NCBI RefSeq assembly: GCF_008931845.1 | Contig: NZ_CP044535.1 | Location: forward strand, 744,001-808,000 | Direction of reading: 5' to 3' | Origin: Borrelia maritima | GTDB lineage: Bacteria; Spirochaetota; Spirochaetia; Borreliales; Borreliaceae | DNA length: 64,000 nt | Shown here: positions 1 to 10,048 of the stretch, piece by piece | Position numbering within the stretch: the first letter of the stretch is position 1 | Layout: each line of letters starts with the position of its first letter | The notes under the pieces: generated by a model | The model's input: the letters and a program-made list of their open reading frames with translations, nothing else | Told to the model about the DNA's origin: nothing | Database searches by the model: none | Program-made: the position numbers and the translations under genes

Positions 1-27
1 AAATTTTATTACTAAGGATTAAGAAGT

Positions 28-1809
28 ATGGAGTATTTACAAACTGCAGCTTCAATTAAATCTAAATTTGATATTGTAACTATTGTGGAGCAGTATATTA
101 AGCTTGTTAAATCGGGATCTACTTACAAAGGCCTTTGTCCTTTTCATGCTGAGAAAACTCCTTCTTTTTTTGTAAATCCTTTGCAAGGATATTTTTATTG
201 TTTTGGGTGTAAAAAGGGCGGAGATGTTATTGGATTTTTAATGGATATGGAAAAGATTAATTACAATGATGCTCTTAAGATTTTATGTGAAAAATTTGGT
301 ATTTATTATAATGATTTAAAAATAAATCAAGAAAGTGAAAAAAAAAATAAAAATAAAGACATAGTTTCAGAAATTTACTCTTTGAATTCTAGATTAATTA
401 ATACTATTAAATTTTTTTTAAATAAAAACAAAAAGGCTTTGGATTACGTTTTAAACAGTAGAGCAATATCTAAAGATGTCGTTGATTTATTTGGGCTTGG
501 TTACTTACCATCTAATGTTAAAGATGATTTAGGGCTTTATGATTTTTTAGTTTCAAAAGGATACTCTTTTGAGATACTTAAAAAAAGTGGTTTGTTTTCA
601 AAAACAAATCTCAAAGCTTCTATTTTATCTCAAAGATTAATTTTTCCAATTAAAGATTTTAAAGGAAACGTTGTTGGTTTTGGGGGCCGAGATTTAGGTG
701 GAAGAGGCTCTAAATATATTAATTTAAGCGAAACGGAAGTTTTTAAAAAAAAGGAGATTCTTTATGGATTTTATGAGGGGTTTGCTGAGATTAAATCTAC
801 AAAGTCGGTTATATTGGTAGAGGGATATATAGATGTTCTTGCTTTTTTTACATCCGGGATTAAGAGGGCTGTATCTACTCTTGGCACTTCTTTTTCAAAA
901 GAACATTTAGCTTTAATTCAAAGGTATGCCGATGAAATAATATTTTCTTTTGATGGGGATGATGCTGGACTTTCTGCAACTTTAAAAGCTTACCAAATTT
1001 GTTTGCCATTTAATATCAATGTTAGTGTTGTTAAAATGGATTTTGGAAGCGATCCTTCAGATGTTCTTAAAAATAAAGGTGAAGGTTCTTTGCAACAAAT
1101 TTTAAACAATAGATGTGATGTTTTTGACTATCTTTTAGATGTTTATTCTAATAAATACGATTTAAATAAAACTGTAGATTTAAATGCTATGATTAGTTTG
1201 TTTTTAAATTTGATAAATTTATCAAAAGTGGATACTCAGAAAAAAATTTTTTTAGACAAACTTAGCAATAAGCTTGGCATTGGTGTGGCAACTTTATTAA
1301 AAGATTATTATAGAATAAAAGAAAGATTTGCGGTTGACAATAATAAAAGAAATTTGTATGCTCATAATGATGATTCTTATGAGAGGTATCTAATAGTAGC
1401 TTTGTTGAAAAATTTTAGTTATTTTAGTATAATAAGGCGCAATATTATTGATAGTGATTTAATTGATATCAATGCCAGAAGAATTTTTATGTGCTTTGAG
1501 GGTTTGTTTGAGAATAATGAAGATTTTTCATTGATGGATTTAAAAATAAATTTAAAGGATGTCTATAAAGTTAGTGAAAATTTTTTTGAAGAAGTTTTAA
1601 ATTCTGAATTTGAAGTGGATGACGAGATGCTCATTCATGTTTTGCTTGCAATTAAAAGAAGAAAATTAGATTCTCGTGTTTTGCTTTGCAAAAAAAGGTT
1701 AGATGGGGACTCTTTGGTAAATGCAAAGATTCAAATAAATGAGTTAATGTTTTTAAATATGCAGAGAAAAAATTTAAAAATCTATACATACGATGTTCCA
1801 GGGAGTTAA
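28..1809 (+). CDS. dnaG: DNA primase
   Basis: DnaG makes the RNA primers for lagging-strand synthesis at the replication fork. The 593-residue protein has the family's usual length and layout. The N-terminal CHC2 zinc ribbon has ligands Cys37, His40, Cys58 and Cys61 (CPFH and CFGC). The central TOPRIM domain carries EGYIDVL at about 265 and DGDDAG at 309-314. The C-terminal part is the less conserved helicase-binding region. The ATG at 28 follows an AAGGAT element with normal spacing. rpoD begins three bases after the stop codon, so the two are probably co-transcribed, as in the primase-sigma operons of many bacteria. Identification is secure. Confidence 0.97.
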   Translation: MEYLQTAASIKSKFDIVTIVEQYIKLVKSGSTYKGLCPFHAEKTPSFFVNPLQGYFYCFGCKKGGDVIGFLMDMEKINYNDALKILCEKFGIYYNDLKINQESEKKNKNKDIVSEIYSLNSRLINTIKFFLNKNKKALDYVLNSRAISKDVVDLFGLGYLPSNVKDDLGLYDFLVSKGYSFEILKKSGLFSKTNLKASILSQRLIFPIKDFKGNVVGFGGRDLGGRGSKYINLSETEVFKKKEILYGFYEGFAEIKSTKSVILVEGYIDVLAFFTSGIKRAVSTLGTSFSKEHLALIQRYADEIIFSFDGDDAGLSATLKAYQICLPFNINVSVVKMDFGSDPSDVLKNKGEGSLQQILNNRCDVFDYLLDVYSNKYDLNKTVDLNAMISLFLNLINLSKVDTQKKIFLDKLSNKLGIGVATLLKDYYRIKERFAVDNNKRNLYAHNDDSYERYLIVALLKNFSYFSIIRRNIIDSDLIDINARRIFMCFEGLFENNEDFSLMDLKINLKDVYKVSENFFEEVLNSEFEVDDEMLIHVLLAIKRRKLDSRVLLCKKRLDGDSLVNAKIQINELMFLNMQRKNLKIYTYDVPGS

Positions 1810-1812
1810 GTT

Positions 1813-3711
1813 TTGTCGGATTTGGAAAAGAAATATTCGAAGCTGATAGAGGGTATTGTTGCTCATTTGGGAGATAGAAAATCTCTTAGTTTTAGTGAAT
1901 TATCAAGTTTGCTTCCCGATGACATATTAGAACCAGAAGTCCTTGATTGTATTTGCTCAATGCTTGAGGATAGAGAAATAAGATTGGTTAATAGAATTTC
2001 GGAATTAGATTTGGTTGTTAGCGAAGATGGAAATGATGAAGATGAGGAGTTGGAGATTGAATCTGATAGAAATTTTATGATTTTAGATGATGGTTTTCAA
2101 AGTGATGAGGGGGGAGATATTGATATTGATGGCAAGTTGGATGATTGTGATGAAGAAGATATTTCTGTTAAGGATGATTTGGGTTCAGGATATATTAAAA
2201 GCAATGTTTTAAAAGACAGTCACTCAGAAGATCCGATAAAACTTTATTTAAAGGAAATAGGAAAAGAGTTCTTATTAACAGGAAATCAAGAAGTTGAACT
2301 TGCAAAGCAAATGGATTCTGGGGAGAGCATAATTGAGAATATTCTTAAGAATGAGGGACTTGTTATAGAAAACTATTATAATCTTGTTAATACTATTTAT
2401 TCAAGAATGGAAAGAGAGGAGTTTTTTAAAAGAGAAAAAGATAAGGATAAAGAGAGCAGCCCTGATTATTATAATAAAAAAAAAAGAATTGCCTCTTTTT
2501 ACAAAATTCCTTTAAAACCAATTCAAGATCGTTTAATAAGTTATGTAGATAATAAGCATAGAGTATATGACCTTGGTGGAGATATTTTCGAAAATAATTT
2601 AAAAAGCGAGAGATTATATCTAAAAGAGTTTTTGCGAGATATACCTTTATATCAAGATGAATTAAGAGTTTTTTCAGATGATTATATTGATTCTGCCAAC
2701 AAAATAAAGGATTTGCAAAGACAGCAAAGAATAATTTTAAGTAGATTAAAAATTGAAAAAATAAGAGACTTGAGGGTGCTTGGAAGAGATTTAACTATTG
2801 CTGAAAAAAGAATAGAGATAGAAAAATCTCTTAAGCTTAAAGAAGATGTTATTAAAGAGCAGATTACAGAGGCTCAGCTAGCTCAAAAAGAACTTGAGAG
2901 AATTGAGATGTATTATGAATACCCAATGGACAAAATAATAAGCATGTCAGAAGAGATTGCTAAGGGTAAGCAAATGATGCAACATGCTAAAGATCAGTTG
3001 ATTAAGGCTAATTTAAGGCTTGTTGTAAGCATTGCTAAAAAATATGCAAATAGAGGTCTTCATTTTTTTGATCTTGTTCAAGAAGGTAATATTGGATTAA
3101 TTAAAGCTGTTGAAAAATTCGAATATAAAAGAGGTTTTAAGTTTTCAACTTATGCTACTTGGTGGATTAGGCAGGCCATAACAAGATCTATTTCTGATCA
3201 AGCTCGCACAATTAGAGTTCCTGTACATATGATTGAACAAATAAATAGGCTTAATAGAGAAACTAGATATTTAATTCAAGTTTTAGGGAAAGATCCCACA
3301 GATGAAGAGCTTTCAGACAGACTTGGGTGGGAGCTTAAAAAGGTTAAAACTGTAAAAAGTGTTTCAAGAGAGCCTGTTTCTCTTGAAACACCAATCGGAG
3401 AAGAGGAAGATTCTGTTCTTAGTGATTTTATTGAGGATAAGGCAATAAAAAATCCTGCTAATCATACATCCTTTGTAGTTTTGCAAGATCAAATAAGATC
3501 GATTCTTGGAACTCTTCCTGAAAGAGAGCAAGAAGTTGTAAAAATGAGATTTGGGCTTGAAGATGGTTATTCTTTAACTCTTGAAGAAGTTGGACTTCAT
3601 TTTAATGTTACAAGAGAAAGAATTAGACAAATTGAGTCTAAGGCTTTAAGGCGACTTAAAAATCCCAAAAAAACTCAAAAATTAAAAGATTATCTTGAAG
3701 ATTTAAATTGA
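1813..3711 (+). CDS. rpoD: RNA polymerase primary sigma factor (sigma-70)
   Basis: This is the housekeeping sigma factor that directs core RNA polymerase to -35/-10 promoters. The protein of about 632 residues has an acidic N-terminal region 1.1, region 1.2 ([11 protein letters not shown] at about 141), and a long charged non-conserved insert. Region 2 lies at about 380-470 ([33 protein letters not shown]). The region 4.2 helix-turn-helix ([10 protein letters not shown]) begins at about 599. The start is TTG at 1813; an AGGGAG element at the end of dnaG supports it. The gene follows dnaG directly. The promoters proposed elsewhere in this window (TTGACA/TATAAT-like) fit this sigma factor. Confidence 0.97.
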   Translation: MSDLEKKYSKLIEGIVAHLGDRKSLSFSELSSLLPDDILEPEVLDCICSMLEDREIRLVNRISELDLVVSEDGNDEDEELEIESDRNFMILDDGFQSDEGGDIDIDGKLDDCDEEDISVKDDLGSGYIKSNVLKDSHSEDPIKLYLKEIGKEFLLTGNQEVELAKQMDSGESIIENILKNEGLVIENYYNLVNTIYSRMEREEFFKREKDKDKESSPDYYNKKKRIASFYKIPLKPIQDRLISYVDNKHRVYDLGGDIFENNLKSERLYLKEFLRDIPLYQDELRVFSDDYIDSANKIKDLQRQQRIILSRLKIEKIRDLRVLGRDLTIAEKRIEIEKSLKLKEDVIKEQITEAQLAQKELERIEMYYEYPMDKIISMSEEIAKGKQMMQHAKDQLIKANLRLVVSIAKKYANRGLHFFDLVQEGNIGLIKAVEKFEYKRGFKFSTYATWWIRQAITRSISDQARTIRVPVHMIEQINRLNRETRYLIQVLGKDPTDEELSDRLGWELKKVKTVKSVSREPVSLETPIGEEEDSVLSDFIEDKAIKNPANHTSFVVLQDQIRSILGTLPEREQEVVKMRFGLEDGYSLTLEEVGLHFNVTRERIRQIESKALRRLKNPKKTQKLKDYLEDLN

Positions 3712-3724
3712 ATGTGGAGGATTG

Positions 3725-4483
3725 ATGGAAAATAATATTGATACATTAAAAAAACTTGAAGTTATATATAAATCTAAGTTTGAGCTTGAGGAGAGACGAA
3801 AAAGCATTCCCAAGTATTTGGAGATAAAAAAAAATCAAATTGAAGAATTGTCGAAAGTTCTTATTGATTTGCAACAAAGGTTTAAGGAATATCAAAAAGA
3901 AGACTCTGCTTTAAAGTTAGATATTCAAGATATTAATTCAAGAAAGAGTAAAGCAGAAGAAAAAATTGATAGCATTAAAACACAAAGAGAATATGAAGCT
4001 CTTGAAAAAGAACTTCAGGTTATTATTGACGATGAAGTTACAATTAGAAAAAAGATGACACATGTTAATGGACTTAAAACTAAAATAGAAAAGGAAATAT
4101 TAGATCTTGGTGAGAAGCACAGCAAAGAAGAAGAATCTTTTAGGTCTGAGAGCAATAGTTTTGAGTTAGAACTTTTAGAAATTGAAAAGAAACTTTTAGA
4201 AATAGAGAGTGAAGAGTTAAATTGTTCTTCTAAAATGAATGAGGATTTTTTATTTAAATTCCAAAGAATAATAAGAAATAAATCAAACGGAGTTGTACCT
4301 TTAATTAACAATGTTTGCAAAGGTTGTCACATGATACTTCCTATTGAATTTGCAAATAAAGTAAGACGTGAGCCTAACGATATTAAATTTTGTCCTTATT
4401 GTAGTAGGATACTCTATTATCAAGATAAAATTCGAATAAGTGATGAAATAATTCCTGGGAGTCTAGCAGATCTTGTTGAATAA
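3725..4483 (+). CDS. Coiled-coil protein with C-terminal C4 zinc ribbon
   Basis: The 252-residue protein has a long Lys/Glu-rich helical coiled coil (about 1-190) followed by a zinc ribbon with Cys198, Cys201, Cys223 and Cys226 (CKGC and CPYC). This arrangement matches the bacterial family of coiled-coil plus C4 zinc-ribbon proteins, often annotated as putative nucleic-acid-binding proteins of unknown function. ATG 3725 is chosen because GGAGG at 3716-3720 is spaced four bases from it. A TTG at 3722 would leave only one base. The gene follows rpoD by 13 bases and is probably in the same transcript. Its 3' end overlaps the predicted rnpB promoter. The biochemical role is unknown. Confidence 0.85.
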   Translation: MENNIDTLKKLEVIYKSKFELEERRKSIPKYLEIKKNQIEELSKVLIDLQQRFKEYQKEDSALKLDIQDINSRKSKAEEKIDSIKTQREYEALEKELQVIIDDEVTIRKKMTHVNGLKTKIEKEILDLGEKHSKEEESFRSESNSFELELLEIEKKLLEIESEELNCSSKMNEDFLFKFQRIIRNKSNGVVPLINNVCKGCHMILPIEFANKVRREPNDIKFCPYCSRILYYQDKIRISDEIIPGSLADLVE

Positions 4484-4502
4484 AATTTATTAATTTGATA
4501 CT
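4473..4502 (+). promoter_or_regulatory. Predicted sigma-70 promoter of rnpB
   Basis: TTGTTG (4473-4478) and GATACT (4497-4502) are separated by 18 bases. The expected start site, 7-9 bases downstream, coincides with the predicted 5' end of RNase P RNA at 4511. The -35 lies inside the last codons of the upstream gene. This is inferred from position and consensus only. Confidence 0.5.
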
Positions 4503-4510
4503 TTTTATTT

Positions 4511-4856
4511 AAGCTGACAGTCAGCCATCACTTAGTTTTAAGTAGTTAAAGCTTAAGAGGAAAGTCCGAGCTCCAATAAGAATATAATGCTAGGTAATGC
4601 CTAGGGGTTTTAAACCTAAGAAAGTGTCGCAGAAAATTACCGCCATAAAGGTAAGGGTGAAAAGGTGAGGTAAGAGCTCACCGTGTATTTAGCAATAAAT
4701 ACAGGCAAGATAAACCTCATTAGGAGCAAGATCAAGTATGTAAGCTTTCTTTGTTCTTGAGGATATGCTTACGGGTAGATCGCATGATTTTTTTAGTGAT
4801 AAAAAAACAAGAGAGATGATGGCATAGTACAGAACTCGGCTTATGAGTGTCAGCTT
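4511..4856 (+). ncRNA. rnpB: RNase P RNA (catalytic M1 RNA)
   Basis: This is the catalytic RNA of RNase P, which removes 5' leaders from pre-tRNAs. The ends are set by helix P1: AAGCTGACA (4511-4519) is perfectly complementary to TGTCAGCTT (4848-4856). The universally conserved blocks are present: GAGGAAAGTCCGAGCTCC at 4557-4574 and ACAGAACTCGGCTTAT at 4830-4844. The length of about 346 nt fits a bacterial type A RNA. It lies between two plus-strand genes and probably has its own promoter. Confidence 0.95.
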
Positions 4857-4885
4857 AATTTCATAAGTCTCAAAGAGAGTTTTAA

Positions 4886-5854
4886 ATGAAAATAAGATAT
4901 TTAAGATATATTTTTTATGTAGCTATGATTTTCATTTTTATTTTTTTAATATATTACATTTTGTCATATTTTAAATCTTTTTCTAAATCTTATTTAAAAG
5001 CGGGACCAACAGAGGTTGATTTGCTTTTATTGTGGGATAAAAAAGAATATAAAGAAATAATAGATTATGCTGAGAATGAGATTAAAAATCATAAATTTGA
5101 TTTTAATTTAAATTTGCTTTTGGGATTTTCATACTTTTATTATTCTTTAATAGTAAATGAAAGCTATTTGAAAGGAGAATTTTTAGATAAATCCATAGAA
5201 AGATTAAGATTTTTAATTTCTATAAATGATGGGGTTTCTATAGGCCCTTTGTATTATATATTAGGAAAGGCATATTCTCATAAAGGAGAATTTTATAGTG
5301 AACTTGCTGTAAAATTTTTGAATAAAGCTTTAAGTGTTGATAATTTTGATTTCATGAACATTAAAGAAGATATTTTTGAATATTTAGGGTATTCGTATCA
5401 GCTTTTAAGAGACTATAAGTCTAGTTTAAAGTTTTTTGAAAAAGCTTATAATGAAAATAAATCTGATTTAGTGCTTTGGAGTTTGGCTTATGTTAATTAT
5501 AAATTAAATGATATAAATAAAAGCGTCGAGTATATAAAAAAAATAATAGAAGAAGAGAAAGGGAAATTGTCAAAGGGCGAGAAAACGGATGAAAATTTAA
5601 TTCAAAAGGTATATTTGCTTTATGGAGATATTCTATTAGACAAAGGTGACTATGACAATGCTTTTAATTATTATAATAAAGTTCTAGAAATTAATAGTTC
5701 AAATTCTAGTGTTTATGTTAAAATAGGAGATATATACAGGAAGAAAGATAAAGATTATCCTAAGGCTAGAAAATACTGGAGAGAAGCTCTCAATCTTAAT
5801 CCTTATTTAGAAGCAGCAAGAGAGAGACTTGGAATTACTTTGGAAGACTTTTAG
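4886..5854 (+). CDS. Membrane-anchored TPR protein upstream of mreB
   Basis: The 322-residue protein has one N-terminal membrane segment (about 7-30, rich in Ile/Phe/Tyr) and then several tetratricopeptide repeats. The last repeats are the clearest: [20 protein letters not shown] near 250 and [20 protein letters not shown] near 280. TPRs mediate protein-protein contacts; the specific role is unknown. The ATG at 4886 follows AAAGAGAG. The mreB ribosome-binding site starts right at this gene's stop codon, so the gene heads the mre/mrdA/rodA cluster. A scaffold role near the elongasome is possible, but only context suggests it. The side of the membrane facing the TPRs is probably extracytoplasmic. 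Confidence 0.8.
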   Translation: MKIRYLRYIFYVAMIFIFIFLIYYILSYFKSFSKSYLKAGPTEVDLLLLWDKKEYKEIIDYAENEIKNHKFDFNLNLLLGFSYFYYSLIVNESYLKGEFLDKSIERLRFLISINDGVSIGPLYYILGKAYSHKGEFYSELAVKFLNKALSVDNFDFMNIKEDIFEYLGYSYQLLRDYKSSLKFFEKAYNENKSDLVLWSLAYVNYKLNDINKSVEYIKKIIEEEKGKLSKGEKTDENLIQKVYLLYGDILLDKGDYDNAFNYYNKVLEINSSNSSVYVKIGDIYRKKDKDYPKARKYWREALNLNPYLEAARERLGITLEDF

Positions 5855-5864
5855 GGAGGTTGAT

Positions 5865-6914
5865 TTGAATTTGTTTAAGTCTTTTTTGATAGATATTGGT
5901 ATTGATCTTGGAACATGTAATACACTGGTTTATATTAAAGATTATGGTGTGGTTATGAGTGAACCTTCTGTGGTTGCAATAGATATTACTAAGGGTAATA
6001 AAGTTGTTGCTGTTGGCCGAAATGCTAAAAAAATGCTTTGGAAAACTCCAGAAAATATTAAAGCTGTTCGTCCACTTAGAGATGGAGTTATTGCTGACAT
6101 TGAGAACACAGAGAAAATGATTAAATACTTTATTAATCAAATTTTTTCTCGTAAAAAATTGTTTTTTAAACCAAGGATGGTAATAGGCGTCCCGACTTGC
6201 ATTACAGAAGTTGAGCGAAGAGCTGTAAAAGAGAGCGCAATGAATGCTGGCGCAAGAGAAGTTAAGGTAATAGAAGAATCTCTTGCAGCTGCTATTGGAT
6301 CTGATATTCCTATTTTTGAACCTACGGGTCATATGGTATGTGACATTGGAGGTGGAACTACAGAAATATCGGTTATTTCTCTTGGTGGCATGGTTGTAAG
6401 TAGAGCAATTAGGACTGGTGGTGACGAATTTGATGAGAGTATAATAAAGTATATGAGAAATTCTCATAATATTATAATTGGTCAGCAAACAGCAGAAAAA
6501 TTGAAAATTAAGATAGGAAATGTATATCCCGATATTCAAAATTTGAGAGTAGAAAAAATAGATATCAAGGGTACAGATGCTGTAACTGGTCTTCCTAGAA
6601 AGCAACTTGTTGATTCTATGGAAGTAAGAGAGTCTTTGCAAGAACCTATTAATGTTGTTGTAGATGAAGTTAAGCGCACTCTTGGTGCAACGCCTCCAGA
6701 GCTTGCTACAGATATTGTTGAGCGTGGTATTATTTTAACAGGAGGGGGAGCTCTTCTTAAAGGGTTAAATAGACTTCTTTCAAAAGAGACTGGGGTTCCT
6801 GTTTATGTTGCAGACAATCCGCTTCTATCTGTAGCTGTTGGTGCTGGATTATTTTATGATTATGCTAATAGAATAGATATTAGCAAGAATATTTATAGTT
6901 TTATCAATGAATAA
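5865..6914 (+). CDS. mreB: Rod-shape-determining actin homologue MreB
   Basis: MreB is the actin-like ATPase that forms membrane-associated filaments guiding lateral peptidoglycan synthesis. Actin-fold motifs are clear: phosphate-1 GIDLGTCNT near the N-terminus, phosphate-2 DIGGGTTE in the middle, and the adenosine motif [10 protein letters not shown] near the C-terminus. TTG 5865 is chosen because GGAGG (5855-5859) lies five bases upstream and the protein then starts [12 protein letters not shown], giving the usual 349 residues. An upstream in-frame start would run into the preceding TPR gene without a binding site. mreC, mreD, PBP2 and rodA follow at once. Confidence 0.96.
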   Translation: MNLFKSFLIDIGIDLGTCNTLVYIKDYGVVMSEPSVVAIDITKGNKVVAVGRNAKKMLWKTPENIKAVRPLRDGVIADIENTEKMIKYFINQIFSRKKLFFKPRMVIGVPTCITEVERRAVKESAMNAGAREVKVIEESLAAAIGSDIPIFEPTGHMVCDIGGGTTEISVISLGGMVVSRAIRTGGDEFDESIIKYMRNSHNIIIGQQTAEKLKIKIGNVYPDIQNLRVEKIDIKGTDAVTGLPRKQLVDSMEVRESLQEPINVVVDEVKRTLGATPPELATDIVERGIILTGGGALLKGLNRLLSKETGVPVYVADNPLLSVAVGAGLFYDYANRIDISKNIYSFINE

Positions 6915-6917
6915 GTT

Positions 6918-7763
6918 ATGAACTTTCTTGTCAAATTCAAGAATTTTATCAAAGTGCTTTTAGTATTGATAGTTTCTTTTGTTTTTATGATTTATGATTC
7001 AAGTAGTATTCAAAGGAAAAGATCTGATAATTTTTTGTTTTTTACCCTCAATTCTTATATTCAAAGCAGAATGCACGCAGTATTTAGTTTTATTTCCAAT
7101 GTTTTTAAAACTGTAAATGAATACAAGAATTATAAGGACAAGATAGAATTTTATAAAAAAAGGATACAGCAGCTTGAAATAGTAACTCAGAATATACAGT
7201 CACTAAGGCAAGAAAATGTTCGCCTTAAAGAGCAATTAAAATTTTATTCCTCAAGTTCTAGAGATTTTATTTCAGCAGAGATTATATATTTAAATTATTC
7301 AAATATATCGACCTTAATGGCTATTAATAAAGGGTTTAATGATGGAATAGAAAAGGATATGATAGCAGTTGCGTATCAAGATGGATTTAGCGGTCTTGTA
7401 GGTAAGGTTGTAAAGGTTTATTCTAATACTGCTAAAATTTTGCCCTTGACTAATTATGAAAATTTTGTGTCCGCAAGGATTCAAAGCAGTAGGTTTATAG
7501 GCCTTATAGAAGGCAATGGTTATGGTAAAAAACTTGAAATGAATTATGTTAATAGGCTTGCTGAAAAAGATTTAAAGATAGGCGATTCTATTGTTACTGC
7601 TGGGTTTAGTGAATATCCAGTTGGCATCTATATTGGAAAGATTACAAATTTTCATATTCTTGATTACAATTCTCTTTTAAAAATAGAAGTAGAGCCAGCA
7701 ATAGTTTTAGATAAACTTGAGTATGTTTTTCTTATTAAAAACAACAAAGAGATTGGTGAATAA
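6918..7763 (+). CDS. mreC: Rod-shape-determining protein MreC
   Basis: MreC is a bitopic inner-membrane protein that links cytoplasmic MreB to periplasmic PBP2. The 281-residue protein has an N-terminal transmembrane helix (about 11-28), a coiled coil (about 65-115, with IQQLEIVTQNIQSLRQEN) and the beta-rich MreC domain. That domain includes the AINKGFNDGIEKDM and GLVGKVVKV segments and the late IVTAGFSEYPVGIYIGKI strand pair typical of the family. It starts three bases after mreB, and its stop overlaps the mreD start by one base, indicating translational coupling. Confidence 0.93.
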   Translation: MNFLVKFKNFIKVLLVLIVSFVFMIYDSSSIQRKRSDNFLFFTLNSYIQSRMHAVFSFISNVFKTVNEYKNYKDKIEFYKKRIQQLEIVTQNIQSLRQENVRLKEQLKFYSSSSRDFISAEIIYLNYSNISTLMAINKGFNDGIEKDMIAVAYQDGFSGLVGKVVKVYSNTAKILPLTNYENFVSARIQSSRFIGLIEGNGYGKKLEMNYVNRLAEKDLKIGDSIVTAGFSEYPVGIYIGKITNFHILDYNSLLKIEVEPAIVLDKLEYVFLIKNNKEIGE

Positions 7764-8245
7764 TGTTAGCATTTTTTACATATTTTATTTCCAGCGCATT
7801 TTTAGGTAAAATTTTTCAACATTATTTTGCAACTTATTTTTATTTTTCAATAGATATTTTTTTAATTTTTTTAGTTTTTAATTCTTTAAATTTTATTTTT
7901 AATGTGGGACTATTATCTAGTATTTTATATGGTCTTATTATGGATTATTTTACAGGATTGCCACTCGGATTTTTTGTTTTTGGGTATACGATAATATTTT
8001 ATTTTAACAATAAAATAAAGTTATTAATGCCTAAAAATATGCTTAGCATGACAATATTTTTTATTATTTCAAAAGTTATATTATGGTTTTTGGCTATTGT
8101 ATTTTATGATTTTGTAGATTTAAAATCTTTCAATTATTCAATCTTTAACCTTGATCTTATTGTAAATATAATGTTTATTAACTTTTTATATCCAATTCAA
8201 AATTATTTTACTAGAAGTTTTTATTCTTTTAAAGAGGATTATTAG
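7763..8245 (+). CDS. mreD: Rod-shape-determining protein MreD
   Basis: MreD is a small polytopic membrane component of the elongasome. The 160-residue protein is almost entirely hydrophobic, with about five membrane segments. It contains the family-like LLSSILYGLIMDYFTGLPLG stretch (position in operon plus the D-Y-x-G-x-P-x-G pattern). The ATG overlaps the mreC stop (TAATG), and its stop overlaps the GTG of the PBP2 gene, so all are probably translated together. Sequence conservation in this family is low; the call rests on order, size and topology. Confidence 0.88.
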   Translation: MLAFFTYFISSAFLGKIFQHYFATYFYFSIDIFLIFLVFNSLNFIFNVGLLSSILYGLIMDYFTGLPLGFFVFGYTIIFYFNNKIKLLMPKNMLSMTIFFIISKVILWFLAIVFYDFVDLKSFNYSIFNLDLIVNIMFINFLYPIQNYFTRSFYSFKEDY

Positions 8246-10044
8246 TGGGTGTTATAACAAATTTTAGATATAAGTTTGGAATATTATTTTTAATAATAAT
8301 TATGTTGCTTTATTTGGGGATTTTATTTCAAATGCAAATTGGCAAGCATTTATTTTACGATAGAGAAGCTAATGTTTTTTTATCAAGATTGGAAAAAATA
8401 AATGCCTCAAGGGGTGAGATCTTAGATTCTAATTCTAATATTTTGGCAAATAATTTAACTATGTTTATTTTAAAGATAAGTTTGCAGCAGTATTATAATA
8501 TGCCTGTTGCTACTAGAATTGAGATGCTTGACTTTTTATCAAGCACTCTAAATATCGATAAATCAATTATTTTATCTAAGCTTCAAGAGCCCGGGGGATA
8601 TCTAAAAGATGTTGAAATAGTTGAGCTTACTCCAAAAATGCTTTTTAAAATTTCTGAAAAAAAGTTTTATTACCCCGCTCTTTTATGGACCTATTCTTTT
8701 AAGCGTAATTATTTAGTTGACGATTCATATTCGCATTCAATTGGGTATGTTGGCCAAATAAATCAAAGAGAACTTAGAACGTTTTATAATGTTGGTGGTT
8801 ACGATAATACTTCTACTATTGGAAAGTTAGGTGTTGAACAAGTTTATGATAATTACATTAGAGGGCAAGAAGGATTAATTAAATACAAAGTAGATTCTAA
8901 GGAGAGAAGAATAGATGATGGTTCTATTATAAGGAATATGGTGCCAGGCAATGATGTTGTGCTTAATATTAATAAAGATATCCAAGATCTTGCCAAGAAT
9001 GCTTTAGGTAAAAGGTATGGTGCTATTATAGTGTTAAAACCATCAACAGGTGCTGTTCTTGCTCTTCACAATTATCCTTATTATTCTATGAGAGATGTTT
9101 ACAATAAATATAATAAGGAAGATTACTCTTTTTTAAATAAAGCAATTCAAGCTGTTTATCCACCTGCCTCTATTTTTAAATTAGTTGTTGCTGCTGCCAT
9201 TCTTGAGGAGAGAGTTATAGATAAAGATCGAAAAATTTATTGTCCTGGATATTTTAAAGTTGGGAATAGAATTTTTCATTGTTGGAAGCCTGGTGGTCAT
9301 GGTTATGTGAATTTAGAAGAGGCAATTGCACATTCTTCTAATGTTTATTTTTATACACTTGGGCTTAAGTATCTTGGGGTAGATAGGATTAGAAAGTATG
9401 CAAAAGAATTTGGGTTTGGAGAAAAAACGGGAATTGATTTGCCAAATGAAGTATCTGGTCTTCTTCCTAGTCCTGAGTGGAAAGAAAAAACTTTTAATCA
9501 GCCTTGGGTTGGAGGAGATACTGTAAATTTTTCAATAGGTCAAGGATTTTTGAATGCAACTCCCATGCAGATTGTTAATATGGTTGCTATGATTGCAAAT
9601 GAAGGTGTTGTATATAAGCCCAGAATTGTAAATAAAATTTTAAAGGGGGGTACAAATGAGGTCGTTCTTGAGAATAAGCCGGAAATACTAAGAAAGACAA
9701 ATCTTATTAGCAAGAATACATTTAAGCTTTTAAAAAAATATATGAGAAGTGTTGTAACTTATGGTACAGCAAAATATGCAATTCTTACAAAAGCTGTTAA
9801 GGTTGGAGGCAAAACAGGTACTGGTCAAACTGGTATAGATGGTTTTGAAAATAGTTCTTTTATTGGGCTTGCTCCTTATAATGGCTTAGTTGATAATCAA
9901 ATTATTGTTTTTAGCTTGGTTGAGGCAAAAAGTAATGTAGATTGGTGGCCTGCAAAATCTACAGATTTAATAATGCAAGGTATTTTTGCAAATCAAAGTT
10001 ATGAAGATATTCTTAAAAGTTATAGGCCATGGTATATTAGGTAA
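8245..10044 (+). CDS. mrdA: Penicillin-binding protein 2 (elongasome transpeptidase)
   Basis: This class B PBP cross-links peptidoglycan during cell elongation together with RodA. The 599-residue protein has an N-terminal membrane anchor (about 12-33), a PBP dimerisation domain with RGEILDSN, and the transpeptidase domain. The domain carries active-site Ser309-x-x-Lys312 (PASIFK), the SSN triad motif (AHSSNVYFY) and KTGTGQ. The GTG start at 8245 overlaps the mreD stop. Gene order mreBCD-mrdA-rodA is the classic shape operon and supports PBP2 rather than the septal PBP3. Confidence 0.95.
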   Translation: MGVITNFRYKFGILFLIIIMLLYLGILFQMQIGKHLFYDREANVFLSRLEKINASRGEILDSNSNILANNLTMFILKISLQQYYNMPVATRIEMLDFLSSTLNIDKSIILSKLQEPGGYLKDVEIVELTPKMLFKISEKKFYYPALLWTYSFKRNYLVDDSYSHSIGYVGQINQRELRTFYNVGGYDNTSTIGKLGVEQVYDNYIRGQEGLIKYKVDSKERRIDDGSIIRNMVPGNDVVLNINKDIQDLAKNALGKRYGAIIVLKPSTGAVLALHNYPYYSMRDVYNKYNKEDYSFLNKAIQAVYPPASIFKLVVAAAILEERVIDKDRKIYCPGYFKVGNRIFHCWKPGGHGYVNLEEAIAHSSNVYFYTLGLKYLGVDRIRKYAKEFGFGEKTGIDLPNEVSGLLPSPEWKEKTFNQPWVGGDTVNFSIGQGFLNATPMQIVNMVAMIANEGVVYKPRIVNKILKGGTNEVVLENKPEILRKTNLISKNTFKLLKKYMRSVVTYGTAKYAILTKAVKVGGKTGTGQTGIDGFENSSFIGLAPYNGLVDNQIIVFSLVEAKSNVDWWPAKSTDLIMQGIFANQSYEDILKSYRPWYIR

Positions 10045-10048
10045 ATTA

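Noticed and set aside
1..27. Possible end of an upstream gene at the left edge
   Set aside because: Only 27 bases are visible; a stop codon occurs, but no coding sequence can be supported.
5835..6641. A 268-codon minus-strand reading frame opposite mreB
   Set aside because: Its product is rich in Cys, Tyr, Asn and Ser with no motif, and it is fully antisense to a strongly conserved gene. It is a by-product of mreB codon usage.
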